Source: Blastocatellia bacterium
GTDB taxonomy: Bacteria; Acidobacteriota; Blastocatellia; HR10
Length of the DNA stretch: 64,000 nt
Assembly (NCBI GenBank): GCA_025055075.1
Contig: JANWYV010000001.1
Span: 1-64,000, forward strand
Direction: 5' to 3'
Program-made: the position numbers and the translations under genes
Notes under the pieces: model-generated
The model's database searches: none
Seen by the model: the letters and a program-made list of their open reading frames with translations, nothing else
Told to the model about the DNA's origin: nothing
In this document: one piece after another, positions 54,237 through 63,843 of the stretch
Numbering within the stretch: the stretch's first letter is position 1
Layout: each line of letters begins with the position of its first letter

Positions 54237-56105
54237 TTATTGGGGATCTCGAGGGGGCGGAGCGCTTCCGTTCAACAGTGCTTCATCGAAGACCTCAAGG
54301 TGCATCTCCTCAAGGCCTCGCAGCACGAGCTGTCGCACCTCGATGCCGCGCGAGGCCGTGAGCGCCTTTTGAGCGAGGTCGCGCACGCGCGCTAACTCGC
54401 ACTGTCGGATGAGATCGCGGATGAGGGGAATGGCGCGCGGGCGCATGCTCAGGATGCGCACGCCTAGGCCGAGCAGCACGAGCGCATGAAGCGGATGCGC
54501 GGCCATCTCCCCGCAGACTTCGAGATCGAGGCCCGCGCGTTCGGCCGCGCGCATCACATGATGCACAGCGCGCAGCACGGCCGGATGAAGCGGATCATAG
54601 AGATGTGCGACGCGATCGTTGTCGCGATCCACCGCCAAGATGTATTGGATGAGGTCGTTCGTCCCCAGACTCAGGAAATCGGCCGCCGTCGCGAGTTCTT
54701 CCACAAGCCAGACGGCCGCTGGCGTTTCGATCATCACGCCCAATGGGAGGCGATCGGGGACTTCAAACCCTTCGGCGCGCAGCTCGCGACACACGGCATC
54801 GAGCACATGGCGCGCTTCGTGGACTTCCTCCACCCTCGTGATGAGGGGGAGGACGATGCGAAGATTCCCGAATGCCGCGGCCCGCACAATGGCGCGCAGT
54901 TGTGTCCTCAGGACTTGCGGTCTATTGAGAGAGAAGCGAATGGCGCGAAGCCCAAGTGCGGGATTGCGTTCATGGATCCACGGCTCCCGATCGTCCATCC
55001 CCGTCCGCACGAGAGGCTCATCGCGAAGCGCTCGATGGCTCCCGAGCGCCGCCATCTGATTTTCGTCCCAATCCACTGTGCGAATGACAGCACCCTCCGG
55101 TCCGGCCGCCTCGGCGACCTGGCGATACGCTCGCCATTGCATCTCTTCTGAAGGCAGCTCCGGAGCCGCTTGCAGGAAGAGGAACTCTGTGCGCAACAAT
55201 CCAATGCCACACGCGCCAAAATGCCGAGCGTCCTCCAACTCCGAGAGCCGTTCGATGTTGGCGCGGACAATGATGGACACCCCGTCGCTTGTCGTCGTCG
55301 GCAGCGGTGCGCGTTCGCGCAGCAGGAGCCATCGGCGTTCGCGCTCCTTCTGCTGCTCCTCGTATCGGCGAATGACCTCTTGTGCCGGGTGCACGAAGAC
55401 GAGCCCTTGGGTCCCATCCACAAGAAGGAGCGCTTGGTTTTCGATGAGGGCGAGCGCGCCGTGAATGCCGGAGACAGCCGGAATGCCCAGACCGCGCGCG
55501 AGAATGGCCGCGTGTGAAGTCCATCCTCCCGTGCCGATGACCAGCCCAGCGACGCGCTGCGGATCGAGTTCTCCAAGGAGGCTCGGCGGAAGTGTCTCCC
55601 CCACGAGGACTGCGCCTTCCGGGAAGGCGTACGCATCGCGCTCTCCGACGAGCACGGTGAGCAACCGATGGGCCACGTCCTCGATGTCGCTGCCGCGCTC
55701 GCGCAAATAATCGTCCTTGATCTCCGCATAGATGGCCAGGATGCGATCGGTGACCAACTTCACGGCCCATTCCGCATTGATCGCGTTTGTGCGGATGAGC
55801 ATCTCGATCTCTCCCAGGATCCCCGCATCTTCCAGCATCAATCGCTGCGCGTCCAGGATGTAGGCGTGTTCTCTCCCCAGAGCGTGTTCCATGCGCTGCC
55901 GCAGCGCCTGGAGCTGTTCGCGAGCGACGGCCACGGCCGTTTGGAATCGCGCCACTTCCGCATCAACCTCATGAGGGGCGAGCGATCGTCGGAAGACCAA
56001 GCGCCCGCGCCGTGGCAAATGCACCGCTGGACCCCATCCCACTCCCGGCGAAACGCCCAATCCACGAAGGACGATCTCCGGACGCGTCGCGCGATTCGCC
56101 GTCAC
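54237..56105 (-). CDS. ptsI: PTS enzyme I (phosphoenolpyruvate-protein phosphotransferase)
   Basis: A 622-residue EI. The phosphohistidine is His198 in GTGGWTSHAAIL. The PEP-binding domain has the RTEFLFL segment, MIETPAAVWL, LGTNDLIQYILAVDRDN, and the catalytic Cys in VCGEMAAHP. It phosphorylates HPr at the expense of PEP. It overlaps the HPr gene by 4 bases. Some segments (TVDWDENQMAALG) diverge from sugar-PTS EI, in line with a regulatory system. Confidence 0.95.
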   Translation of the reverse strand: MTANRATRPEIVLRGLGVSPGVGWGPAVHLPRRGRLVFRRSLAPHEVDAEVARFQTAVAVAREQLQALRQRMEHALGREHAYILDAQRLMLEDAGILGEIEMLIRTNAINAEWAVKLVTDRILAIYAEIKDDYLRERGSDIEDVAHRLLTVLVGERDAYAFPEGAVLVGETLPPSLLGELDPQRVAGLVIGTGGWTSHAAILARGLGIPAVSGIHGALALIENQALLLVDGTQGLVFVHPAQEVIRRYEEQQKERERRWLLLRERAPLPTTTSDGVSIIVRANIERLSELEDARHFGACGIGLLRTEFLFLQAAPELPSEEMQWRAYRQVAEAAGPEGAVIRTVDWDENQMAALGSHRALRDEPLVRTGMDDREPWIHERNPALGLRAIRFSLNRPQVLRTQLRAIVRAAAFGNLRIVLPLITRVEEVHEARHVLDAVCRELRAEGFEVPDRLPLGVMIETPAAVWLVEELATAADFLSLGTNDLIQYILAVDRDNDRVAHLYDPLHPAVLRAVHHVMRAAERAGLDLEVCGEMAAHPLHALVLLGLGVRILSMRPRAIPLIRDLIRQCELARVRDLAQKALTASRGIEVRQLVLRGLEEMHLEVFDEALLNGSAPPPRDPQ

Positions 56106-56389
56106 GATGTCGCTCCTCCCTCCTCGCCGAATTTCGATTCGATTAACCGACAGATGGCCTCGACCGCTTCCTCCTCGTCGTCTCCCGACGCGATGACGTC
56201 CAAATACGTCCCCGCGGAAGCCGCCAAGAGCAAGACGCCGAGAATGCTCTTGGCATCCACGGTCTGTCCATTATCGCACCGCGCGAGCGCGATCGTGCTC
56301 TGGAAACGATTGGCGACGTGCACGAGCTTCGCCGCCGCCCGCGCGTGTAGCCCCAGACGATTGGTCACTTGCACGGTTCGCCGTTGCAT
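56102..56389 (-). CDS. ptsH: phosphocarrier protein HPr
   Basis: A 95-residue HPr. His15 (RLGLHARAAAKLV) is the EI phosphorylation site, and Ser48 (VDAKSILGVLLL) matches the site phosphorylated by HPr kinase. Both sites with a local hprK support dual control. It lies 6 bases after the EIIA gene and overlaps ptsI. Confidence 0.95.
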   Translation of the reverse strand: MQRRTVQVTNRLGLHARAAAKLVHVANRFQSTIALARCDNGQTVDAKSILGVLLLAASAGTYLDVIASGDDEEEAVEAICRLIESKFGEEGGATS

Positions 56390-56395
56390 CCTCGG

Positions 56396-56809
56396 CTAAC
56401 GTTTGGTGGGGGTGAGAATCTCGCTGGCCAGGTAGATGTTCTTCTGCCCTTGCTCCTTGACCTTTCGCGCTACCGTGAGCAGATCGTCGTTCGGATCCTG
56501 ATCGGCGAGCTTCAGGATCATCGGCAGATTGACGCCAGTGACGATCTCCACCGGTTCGCTCCCCAAGAATGTAGCGGCGAGGTTGGTCGGCGTCCCGCCG
56601 AACATATCCGTCAGCAAGAGCACGCCCCGCCCGCTATTGACGCGAGCGATCGCTTGGCGAATCGTCTCGCGCGCCACCTCGACGTCATCGTGCCAACCGA
56701 TGGAGACGGCCGTAATGTGGCTGATTTCGCCGATGATCATCTCGGCCGCGTTCACCAACTCCGTGGCCAATTGCCCATGCGTGATGACGACGCCTCCAAC
56801 GAGTCCCAT
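56396..56809 (-). CDS. mannose-family PTS EIIA component
   Basis: A 137-residue EIIA-Man type protein with phospho-site His11 (GVVITHGQLATEL) and TDMFGGTPTNLAATFL. No EIIB, EIIC or EIID is nearby, so it probably ends a regulatory phosphorylation chain rather than transporting sugar. GAGGAAAGGGG lies upstream of the ATG. Confidence 0.92.
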   Translation of the reverse strand: MGLVGGVVITHGQLATELVNAAEMIIGEISHITAVSIGWHDDVEVARETIRQAIARVNSGRGVLLLTDMFGGTPTNLAATFLGSEPVEIVTGVNLPMILKLADQDPNDDLLTVARKVKEQGQKNIYLASEILTPTKR

Positions 56810-56944
56810 GGATGCCCCCTTTCCTCACAGAGAGATCACCGAAGCAATCCCTCCACGCGCCCGGCGCGCTTCATCTCTTCCGCGCGCCCTCCTAATTGTA
56901 CCTCACGGCGTGCGCGCCCGTCCTCGACGAGGCAGGCGACGCGC

Positions 56945-57820
56945 TCACGGTTTGTCCACATCGCGGTGCGCGACGCGAATCTTATATCCGTCGCGCCGCA
57001 GCGTGCGGGCTAGCTCCTCGACGATCATCACCGAACGATGGCGTCCCCCCGTACACCCGATCCCGATCGTCACATAACTGCGGCCCTCGCGTTGATAGCG
57101 CGGCAGGAGAAAGCGGAGGAGATTCTCCAGATGGGCGATCGTCTCCGCGGTGTCCGGCTGCGCATGCATGAAGGCGACGACTTCGGGATCTTGCCCCGTT
57201 CGCTCGCGCAACTCGGGCACAAAGTGTGGGTTCGGCAGAAAGCGTACGTCGAAGAGTAAATCCAGTCCGGGCGGAACGCCATGCTTGAATCCGAAGCTCA
57301 CGAGCGTGACCGTCATCTCCAACAGGGCGTCGGTCGTGCCGAAGCGCTCGATCACATAGCGGCGCAGCGTGTGGACCGTATGCTCGGACGTATCAATGAT
57401 CAGATCCGCCCGGGCGCGAATCTCCGCCAGCAACTCTCGCTCTCGCGCGATGGCCGCCGAGAGATCCGTCTCCGCATCGGCCAGCGGATGCGGGCGGCGC
57501 GTCTCCGAGAAACGGCGCAGCAAGACGTCGGGGCTCGCCTCGAAGAAGACGATCTTCACGTTCGTCCCCTGCCGCCGCAGCTCATCGTACAGGCGAGGGA
57601 AGTCCGGCAAGAACTGTCGCTCGCGGATGTCAATGACGATGACGGCCCGTTTGAGCGTCTCCAGAGAGCGCTCGCACAACTCCACGAAGGGGGGGATGAG
57701 ATGAATCGGCAGGTTATCCACGCAGAAGTATCCGAGGTCCTCGAAGGCCTTGACCGCCGAGGTCTTCCCCGAGCCGCTCAAGCCCGTGAGGATGAGAATT
57801 TGCGGAGAAGGAGAGGCCAT
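56945..57820 (-). CDS. rapZ: RNase adapter / nucleotide-binding protein RapZ
   Basis: A 291-residue YvcJ/RapZ protein: Walker A GLSGSGKTSAVKAFEDLGY, CVDNLPIHLIP, and C-terminal VTIGIGCTGGRHRSV. In enterobacteria RapZ controls glmS sRNA decay; in other phyla the role is less known. The hprK-rapZ-HPr association suggests a link to PTS signalling. It lies 12 bases after hprK. Confidence 0.95.
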   Translation of the reverse strand: MASPSPQILILTGLSGSGKTSAVKAFEDLGYFCVDNLPIHLIPPFVELCERSLETLKRAVIVIDIRERQFLPDFPRLYDELRRQGTNVKIVFFEASPDVLLRRFSETRRPHPLADAETDLSAAIARERELLAEIRARADLIIDTSEHTVHTLRRYVIERFGTTDALLEMTVTLVSFGFKHGVPPGLDLLFDVRFLPNPHFVPELRERTGQDPEVVAFMHAQPDTAETIAHLENLLRFLLPRYQREGRSYVTIGIGCTGGRHRSVMIVEELARTLRRDGYKIRVAHRDVDKP

Positions 57821-57832
57821 AGCGGCATTTGC

Positions 57833-58795
57833 TCACCGCGAGTCCTGAGCCTCGCCCGTGACCAGCGCATCGTGCGCGCGCACGAACCGACGCATGGCAT
57901 CTATGCCACGGCGTCTCAACAGGTGATTCCGCACGGCTACTTCCACCAGCGTCGGGAGATTGCGCCAGGACGTGATGGGAAGGCGAATCAGAGGGATCGG
58001 GACGTCAAGCACACGAAGCGTCTCCTCCTGCAATCCCAGAGGATCATACTCGCGTTGCGGATCCCAGCGCTCGAAGGCGATGGCCAGCTCCAACGGCGCT
58101 TCTTCGGCGAGTGCAGCGACGCCGAACAATTCCCGGATGTCGAGGATGCCCAGCCCGCGAATCTCCATGTGCCCCTGCGCGCGTTCCGGCGCTCGCCCGA
58201 TCACCCGATCCGAACCGAGCGCGCGCACCTCGACGACGTCATCGGAGACGAGCCGATGCCCGCGCTGAATGAGATCGAGCGCACATTCGCTCTTGCCCAA
58301 TCCGGATTCACCGAGCAAGAGCACGCCGACGCCGAAGACCTCTACCATGACGCCATGAATCCACTGGCGCGGAGCGAGCGTCCGTTGCAAGAACTCCGTG
58401 AGCTTCAGGATCGCCATCGAACTCAGGAGCGAAGAGACGAGCACCGGGACGCGTCGCCGTTCGGCGGCGTCCAGAAATTCCGGCGGGGGAGTGAGCCCCT
58501 TCGTCACGAGCACGCACGTGATCTCTCCCCAAGGGAGACGCTCGACGGCCTGCCGACGATCCGAGGGGGAGAGATGTTGCAGGAAGGTCACTTCGCTCTG
58601 TCCCAGAATTTGAACGCGCCCCGGGTGGACGTAGTGTGGGAATCCGGCTAACGCCAGCCCGAGCTTTTGAATCCGCGGCGAGCGAATCACGTTCGCCGCG
58701 CCCGCAGCGCCGGCGATCACTCGAAGCTCCAGTTCCGGAGGCGCTTGGGCCAATAGTTCGGCGACGGTGATCTCCGGGACGAACGAGGTGGTCAT
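57833..58795 (-). CDS. hprK: HPr kinase/phosphorylase
   Basis: A 320-residue HPrK: N-terminal regulatory domain (ITVAELLAQAPPELEL), Walker A GESGLGKSECALDLIQRGHR, the HPrK signature LEIRGLGI-like HMEIRGLGILDIRELFG, and a downstream R-x5-E segment. It phosphorylates or dephosphorylates HPr Ser48 in response to ATP, PPi or phosphate. It is 7 bases after hpf. Confidence 0.95.
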   Translation of the reverse strand: MTTSFVPEITVAELLAQAPPELELRVIAGAAGAANVIRSPRIQKLGLALAGFPHYVHPGRVQILGQSEVTFLQHLSPSDRRQAVERLPWGEITCVLVTKGLTPPPEFLDAAERRRVPVLVSSLLSSMAILKLTEFLQRTLAPRQWIHGVMVEVFGVGVLLLGESGLGKSECALDLIQRGHRLVSDDVVEVRALGSDRVIGRAPERAQGHMEIRGLGILDIRELFGVAALAEEAPLELAIAFERWDPQREYDPLGLQEETLRVLDVPIPLIRLPITSWRNLPTLVEVAVRNHLLRRRGIDAMRRFVRAHDALVTGEAQDSR

Positions 58796-58802
58796 CGAAG
58801 GC

Positions 58803-59318
58803 TCACGGCTCGATCAACCCGAGGTGACCATCGCTCCGCTTGTAGAGGACAGCCACGCGCTCGGTCTCCGAGTTTCGAAAGACGAGGAAGTGATCGCTCG
58901 ATTTCAGCAGCAGCTCGGCAGCCTCATCCGGGGTCAGGGGCTTCACCGAGTATCGCGGCGTGCGGATGATGCGCACCTCCGGCGCCGGCGACTCGACGGG
59001 CAGCGTCTTCACGAGCTTGCGCGTCGCCCGCCGACGCGCCGCGAATTTCTCCTTCTGCTTGAGGACTTGTCGAAGGAGACGGTCGATGGCTCCGGTGACG
59101 GAGCTATAGAGGTCGTCCGTCTCGGCCGTCCCCGTGAACTGATGATCTCGCCAGGTGACGAGAATCTCCGCCAGGAAACGGTGCTTCTGCGCACTCACAA
59201 TGACGTGCGCTTTGGCTGCATCGTCGAGGACGCGGTCCAACTTCTCCAAAGCTCGTCGCAAACGCTTCTCGATCGTGGGCGTGAGCGTCACATTTCGCGT
59301 CGTGAGTTCAACGTTCAT
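58803..59318 (-). CDS. hpf: ribosome hibernation promoting factor, long form
   Basis: A 171-residue protein. The N-terminal S30AE domain starts MNVELTTRNVTLTPTIEKRL. The C-terminal dimerisation domain has RTPRYSVKPLTPDEAAELLL and AVLYKRSDGHLGLIEP, so it is the long type that forms 100S ribosomes alone. It overlaps rpoN by ATGA, the classic rpoN-hpf arrangement. Confidence 0.95.
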   Translation of the reverse strand: MNVELTTRNVTLTPTIEKRLRRALEKLDRVLDDAAKAHVIVSAQKHRFLAEILVTWRDHQFTGTAETDDLYSSVTGAIDRLLRQVLKQKEKFAARRRATRKLVKTLPVESPAPEVRIIRTPRYSVKPLTPDEAAELLLKSSDHFLVFRNSETERVAVLYKRSDGHLGLIEP

Positions 59319-60781
59319 CTTCCCCTCCCTGCGGCAAGCAGCAAGCGATCTCGCGAGCTGGGAATGCCCAACTGCTTCCGATACTTCGTCACCGTGCGGC
59401 GAGAGAGTCGGATACCCTCTCGTTCCAAGAGACGCACGAGATCCTCATCGGTCAGCGGGGCTCGCGGATCCTCTTGCTCGATGAGCTTTTGAAGGCGGAG
59501 CTTGAGAACGCGCGTCGAAATCTGCTCACCGTTCTCCTTCCTCACGCCTTCGGTGAAGAAGCGGCGCAGCTCGATCAGGCCCTGTGGGGTATCAATGTAC
59601 TTGTTGCTCACGATGCGGCTGACGGTGGAGAGCGAGAGGCCCAATTCGGCCGCGATGTCCTTCAACAGCATCGGCTTCAAATGCTCCGGGCCGTAGTCGA
59701 GGAAATCCCGTTGCCGCCGGACGATCGCTTCACATACGCGGTAGATCGCGCGCCGCCGATGCTCGATGTTCTTCAAGAGTTCGACCGCCGAGCGCAAGCG
59801 CTCGCGCACGAAATCGCGCGTCTCCTTGGGAAGGCGTTCGTCCCTGAGCAGCCGCCGATAATAGGCGTTGATCCGAAGCTGCGGTAGCCCCTCCTCGTTA
59901 AAGAGGATCACGTACCGATCGTCCACCTTTACGATGCTCGCCTCAGGCGCGATGTAGGTCGGAGGAGCAGCCCCCAAGTTTCGTCCCGGGCGCGGGTCTA
60001 ACTGTCGGATGACCTCCAGCTCCTCGCGGAGCGTCTCCAGAGGGAGATTGAGCCGCTGAGCCAGCTCCGGCAACCGATGCGGTTGCAGCTCCCACAGATG
60101 CTCTCGCACGAGGCGGGCGGCCAACCGATCCTCCCATCCCCGCGCGCGGAGCTGCAGCAGCAAGCATTCCCGCAGGTCACGGGCACCGATCCCTGGAGGG
60201 TCGAGGCTTTGCACAAGAGCGAGCGCGCGCTCGACGACCTCGTCGGACCATCCTCCTAAGGCCCGGATCTCTTCGAGCGTCGCCTCCAGATAGCCGTCGC
60301 TGTTGAGGCATCCGATGATCGCTTCCGCAGCCTCGCGCACGTCCGCATCCTTCGGAGCGATCAGACGGAGTTGTTCCAGCAAGACCTCATAAAGGGAGGG
60401 ACGACTCGGCGTCAGCTTCTCCAGTAGCGAGGCCTCATCTTCCGGAGGGGGCTCCGCCCACGCCGTCTGCGGGACCGGGTCGAGATAGTTCTGGAAGAAA
60501 TCCTCGAAATCCACCTCCTCGAAGACGTCCTTCGGTTTCGATGGGGTTTCCTCCGATTCCGACATCGCCGCGCGGGACTCGCGCTCCGTATTGAGGAGCA
60601 CCTTCTCGGCCGAAGGAACGGGTTCGATCACTTCCTCCAAAACCGGATTCTCCCGCAGCTCCTGCCGCACCAGGGCGAGCAACTCCAGTTTCGTCATGGC
60701 CAGCAGATCAATGCGTTGCTTGAGCTGCGGCGTCAGCGCCAGACGCTGCGTCAATCCCTGTGTGATCTTCACCGATGGCAT
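59315..60781 (-). CDS. rpoN: RNA polymerase sigma-54 factor
   Basis: A 488-residue RpoN. Region I is Gln/Leu-rich (LTQRLALTPQLKQRIDLLAM). Region II is acidic. The core-binding region has GIGARDLRECLLLQLRARGW. The HTH and C-terminal RpoN box follow (SRRTVTKYRKQLGIPSS). It reads -24/-12 promoters and depends on NtrC-type ATPases; one such activator and four candidate promoters lie in this window. It is 3 bases after lptB. Confidence 0.97.
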   Translation of the reverse strand: MPSVKITQGLTQRLALTPQLKQRIDLLAMTKLELLALVRQELRENPVLEEVIEPVPSAEKVLLNTERESRAAMSESEETPSKPKDVFEEVDFEDFFQNYLDPVPQTAWAEPPPEDEASLLEKLTPSRPSLYEVLLEQLRLIAPKDADVREAAEAIIGCLNSDGYLEATLEEIRALGGWSDEVVERALALVQSLDPPGIGARDLRECLLLQLRARGWEDRLAARLVREHLWELQPHRLPELAQRLNLPLETLREELEVIRQLDPRPGRNLGAAPPTYIAPEASIVKVDDRYVILFNEEGLPQLRINAYYRRLLRDERLPKETRDFVRERLRSAVELLKNIEHRRRAIYRVCEAIVRRQRDFLDYGPEHLKPMLLKDIAAELGLSLSTVSRIVSNKYIDTPQGLIELRRFFTEGVRKENGEQISTRVLKLRLQKLIEQEDPRAPLTDEDLVRLLEREGIRLSRRTVTKYRKQLGIPSSRDRLLLAAGRGR

Positions 60782-60784
60782 AGG

Positions 60785-61588
60785 TCACAGCCGGAAGTGC
60801 TCACCCAAATAGACGCGCCGGACCTCCGGATCCTCCGTCAGGACCTCCGGCGTGCCGGCGCGAAAGATGCGCCCCTCGCTGAGAAGATACGCGCGGTCCG
60901 TGATCCGCAGCATCTCCCGCACATTGTGATCCGTGATCAGGATCCCAATCCCCCGTTCCTTCAATCGCACGATGATCCGTTGCAGATCGGCCACAGCGAG
61001 TGGATCGATCCCCGTCAACGGCTCATCCAAGAGCAGGAAGCGCGGCTCCATGACCAGAGCGCGCGCGATCTCCGTCCGCCGTCGTTCTCCACCCGAGAGA
61101 GCATAGCCTTTAACCCGACGCACCGACGTCAGGCCGAGATCTTCCAAGACCTCTTCCAATCGGCGCTGTCGCTCCGCGCGACTGAGCTTCTGTCGTTCCA
61201 GAACGGCGAGGATATTCTCTTCCACTGTCAGACGGCGAAAGATCGAAGGTTCTTGCGGGAGATAGACGAGCCCTCGTCGGGCGCGAAGATACATGGGTAA
61301 GGTCGTGATCTCACGGCCATCTAAAAACACGGCGCCGCGATCGGGCACCTCGATCCCAACGAGCAAATGAAAGGTCGTCGTCTTTCCCGCCCCATTGGGC
61401 CCCAGCAATCCGACGATCTCCCCGGGATGCACCTCCAGAGAGACGTCCCGAAGCACGCAGCGTCCTCGATAGTATTTCGTCAATCCCGAAGCGCGAAGGG
61501 TGGTTCCATCGCGATGAGGCCAGTCGGGAAATGAAGGGGGCCTGGAGCCGAGGGCCGTCTCCTTCGTCTCTGTGATCAATGCGCTCAC
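60785..61588 (-). CDS. lptB: LPS export ABC transporter ATPase
   Basis: A 267-residue ATPase: Walker [18 protein letters not shown]-loop [17 protein letters not shown], signature [15 protein letters not shown], Walker [11 protein letters not shown]. The LptB-specific GLSRSIFR-like interface region matches lptB over generic ABC ATPases. GTG start overlaps the LptC/LptA stop (GTGA). It powers LPS extraction with LptFG, which are not in this window. Confidence 0.95.
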   Translation of the reverse strand: MSALITETKETALGSRPPSFPDWPHRDGTTLRASGLTKYYRGRCVLRDVSLEVHPGEIVGLLGPNGAGKTTTFHLLVGIEVPDRGAVFLDGREITTLPMYLRARRGLVYLPQEPSIFRRLTVEENILAVLERQKLSRAERQRRLEEVLEDLGLTSVRRVKGYALSGGERRRTEIARALVMEPRFLLLDEPLTGIDPLAVADLQRIIVRLKERGIGILITDHNVREMLRITDRAYLLSEGRIFRAGTPEVLTEDPEVRRVYLGEHFRL

Positions 61589-63843
61589 GGCTTTCCCCTC
61601 GGAATGGTTCGCACAGTCTTCACGCGGCGCGCCCCTTCGCCGTCCTCGATCAAGACTTTATCACCCCCATCTTGGAAAGTCAATCGAGCCCCCTGTTGCC
61701 GCACGCCGTGACGATCATCCTCCACGCGCGCGGGAGCGCCTTCGAGAACGATTCTCGCGCTGGCCGCGTCATAGGTGGCGCGCTCCGCATACGCTCGGCG
61801 TTCCGGCTCCATGAGCGTGACGCGCCGCTCAGCGAGAGCGCGTTCGATCTCGGCCACGTCCGGTTTCATGAAGACCGTGAGTGATTCCGCCAGAAGACGC
61901 TGCGCGCCGCGTTGCAGGCTTACCTCTCCCTCGTAGAGGATCTTCCGTTCGGCTTCGCAATAGCTGAGGCGCGCGGCGGAAACGAAGATGGGGACTGCCT
62001 CGGCTCGCCCCCCTTCGACGCGAGGGGCGCGAAAGAGGAACGAACGCACACGCCCATAAGCGTTCAACGTTCGTCCCGCTTCGTCCAACTCCAGCGCTTC
62101 GGTGGCGAGATACGTGTCCTGTTGCCACGCGCGCACGGCGCCTGTATAGCGCACCCGTCGCGCCCGGTGATCCGCCTCCAGCCGATCGGCGGCGATGAAG
62201 ATGGGAGCATCGCGCTCAGCGAATGGCAAGGCGCGAGCCATCGCCTCGCGAGGGAGAATCGTCGTCACCACGCGACCGCGAGCCACGCTCCGCTCTTCTC
62301 GCACGTTCATGTCCACTTCATCCGCGCGCGTCCTCCCACGGGCATCCCAAACGGTCGGATCGCCTCCGCGCAAGCGGATCCATCCGGAGTCGGCCTCGTA
62401 GATCGCCCGCTCGCTCTCGGCGCGCCGATCGCCCTCCACGTAGCGAAATCTTCCGGATTGGAGCAATCGCGCGATCCCTCGCGTCTTCGGGTCGAACTCG
62501 ACCAGTAAGGTAGCGCTCGTGGTCAGGCGTTGCGAGGACGTCGCCGATGCGTCCACAGGTTCGATCCGGACACGAATATCGCCACTTGCGCGACCGAGCG
62601 TCGCACGATTCTTCTCCCCGTCGAACGTCAGTTCCGCTTCTTGCGCCCAGATCGTCGTTCGCTCAGCCGTCTTCGCCGACGACGTCGGAGGGATCTCCAC
62701 CCGCACATTGCCCGAGGCGCGCAACCTTGCCAGCGCGCGCGTCTCCGTTCGGAAAAATGCTTCCAGGCGATCAGCCTCCACACGTCGCTCGCCGGTGCGC
62801 CGATCGGGCGCTCCATCCCGCAATGCGAGACTCACGCGCCCGCCCTCGGCCCGCGCGAATTGAGGGACGAGAGCATTGCGCGAGGAGACGAAGGTGATCT
62901 CCACGCGGGGACCGCGCAATTCTCGCTCATCCGTTCGATCTCGAAAGCGGGCCAGGACCGACCCGATTGCGACTGCGCGCGAGACAGCTCGCCGTTCGGT
63001 GAGTGAGACCATCAGGCTCTGGCTGACGATCTCCACCGTCGTCTGTTCGGTTCGCGAATGAAAGCGCACGTTCCCTTCGGCTGTGAAATGTCGAACTCGA
63101 TGCGCGCGATCGAGAACACCCTCGAGCCGATCCGCGCGCAGTTCATCCGCATCTCGCGCGATCACGACATCTCCGGTGAGTCGGAAGGTGAGCGTCGCGC
63201 CCTCAAACGTGGCGGCGGCGGCGCGCCCATTCCAGGGTTCGCTCGAGTCGGGAGTCGTCGGCGCGATCCCGAATCGCACGGTCTGCAGGAAGACGCGACT
63301 TCGCTGATCGCGCCGCAGATGGACTTCGGCTCCTTGGCTCTCTCCCCATCCGCTCGCATGTTCGAATGTCACCGGACGTTCCGTGCGCAGGATCTCGGTC
63401 GCTTGGTCATATCGCAGCTCCTCCGTTTGGAAGCGCAAGCCTTCGCGCGTCCAGGCTCGGACATCGGTGGCGAAGATCACGAGTCCGGACGTTTGATAGT
63501 ACACGGCGCGGCGAGCCGTGATGCGCGCCCGCTCGCTAGCATCCGCGGCATAGAGCGTCACGCTCACATCGCTCAGCTCATGGTGCCCGTCATCGTACAC
63601 TTCGTCGCGGGCCGCCGTGAGGAGAAAGAGCGGACGCCCATCTTGAGCTTGAAGATGACGGATATTCTCGCTCACCGAGACGAGGCGCGCGCTCAAAGAA
63701 GCCTCTTTCGTCTCCGCGCCGCGCCGTCGGAGGATGTGGTGCTGCTGCCGATAGGAGATGACGACCGCCGCTCCGACGATCGTGAAGAGCGCGATGGCCA
63801 AGAGGCGAATCGCGAGCGACCATTTCGGTTCAGGCCACTTCAC
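61585..63843 (-). CDS. LptC/LptA (OstA-like) fusion, LPS transport periplasmic protein
   Basis: The GTG start at 63843 has GGAGGAGG about 5 bases upstream; 752 residues. An N-terminal anchor ([20 protein letters not shown]) precedes an LptC-like domain ([20 protein letters not shown]). Several OstA/LptA-type beta-jellyroll repeats follow (for example [51 protein letters not shown]). Normal LptC is ~190 and LptA ~185 residues, so this is a large fusion that may bridge much of the periplasm. It is co-transcribed with lptB. Confidence 0.88.
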   Translation of the reverse strand: MKWPEPKWSLAIRLLAIALFTIVGAAVVISYRQQHHILRRRGAETKEASLSARLVSVSENIRHLQAQDGRPLFLLTAARDEVYDDGHHELSDVSVTLYAADASERARITARRAVYYQTSGLVIFATDVRAWTREGLRFQTEELRYDQATEILRTERPVTFEHASGWGESQGAEVHLRRDQRSRVFLQTVRFGIAPTTPDSSEPWNGRAAAATFEGATLTFRLTGDVVIARDADELRADRLEGVLDRAHRVRHFTAEGNVRFHSRTEQTTVEIVSQSLMVSLTERRAVSRAVAIGSVLARFRDRTDERELRGPRVEITFVSSRNALVPQFARAEGGRVSLALRDGAPDRRTGERRVEADRLEAFFRTETRALARLRASGNVRVEIPPTSSAKTAERTTIWAQEAELTFDGEKNRATLGRASGDIRVRIEPVDASATSSQRLTTSATLLVEFDPKTRGIARLLQSGRFRYVEGDRRAESERAIYEADSGWIRLRGGDPTVWDARGRTRADEVDMNVREERSVARGRVVTTILPREAMARALPFAERDAPIFIAADRLEADHRARRVRYTGAVRAWQQDTYLATEALELDEAGRTLNAYGRVRSFLFRAPRVEGGRAEAVPIFVSAARLSYCEAERKILYEGEVSLQRGAQRLLAESLTVFMKPDVAEIERALAERRVTLMEPERRAYAERATYDAASARIVLEGAPARVEDDRHGVRQQGARLTFQDGGDKVLIEDGEGARRVKTVRTIPRGKP

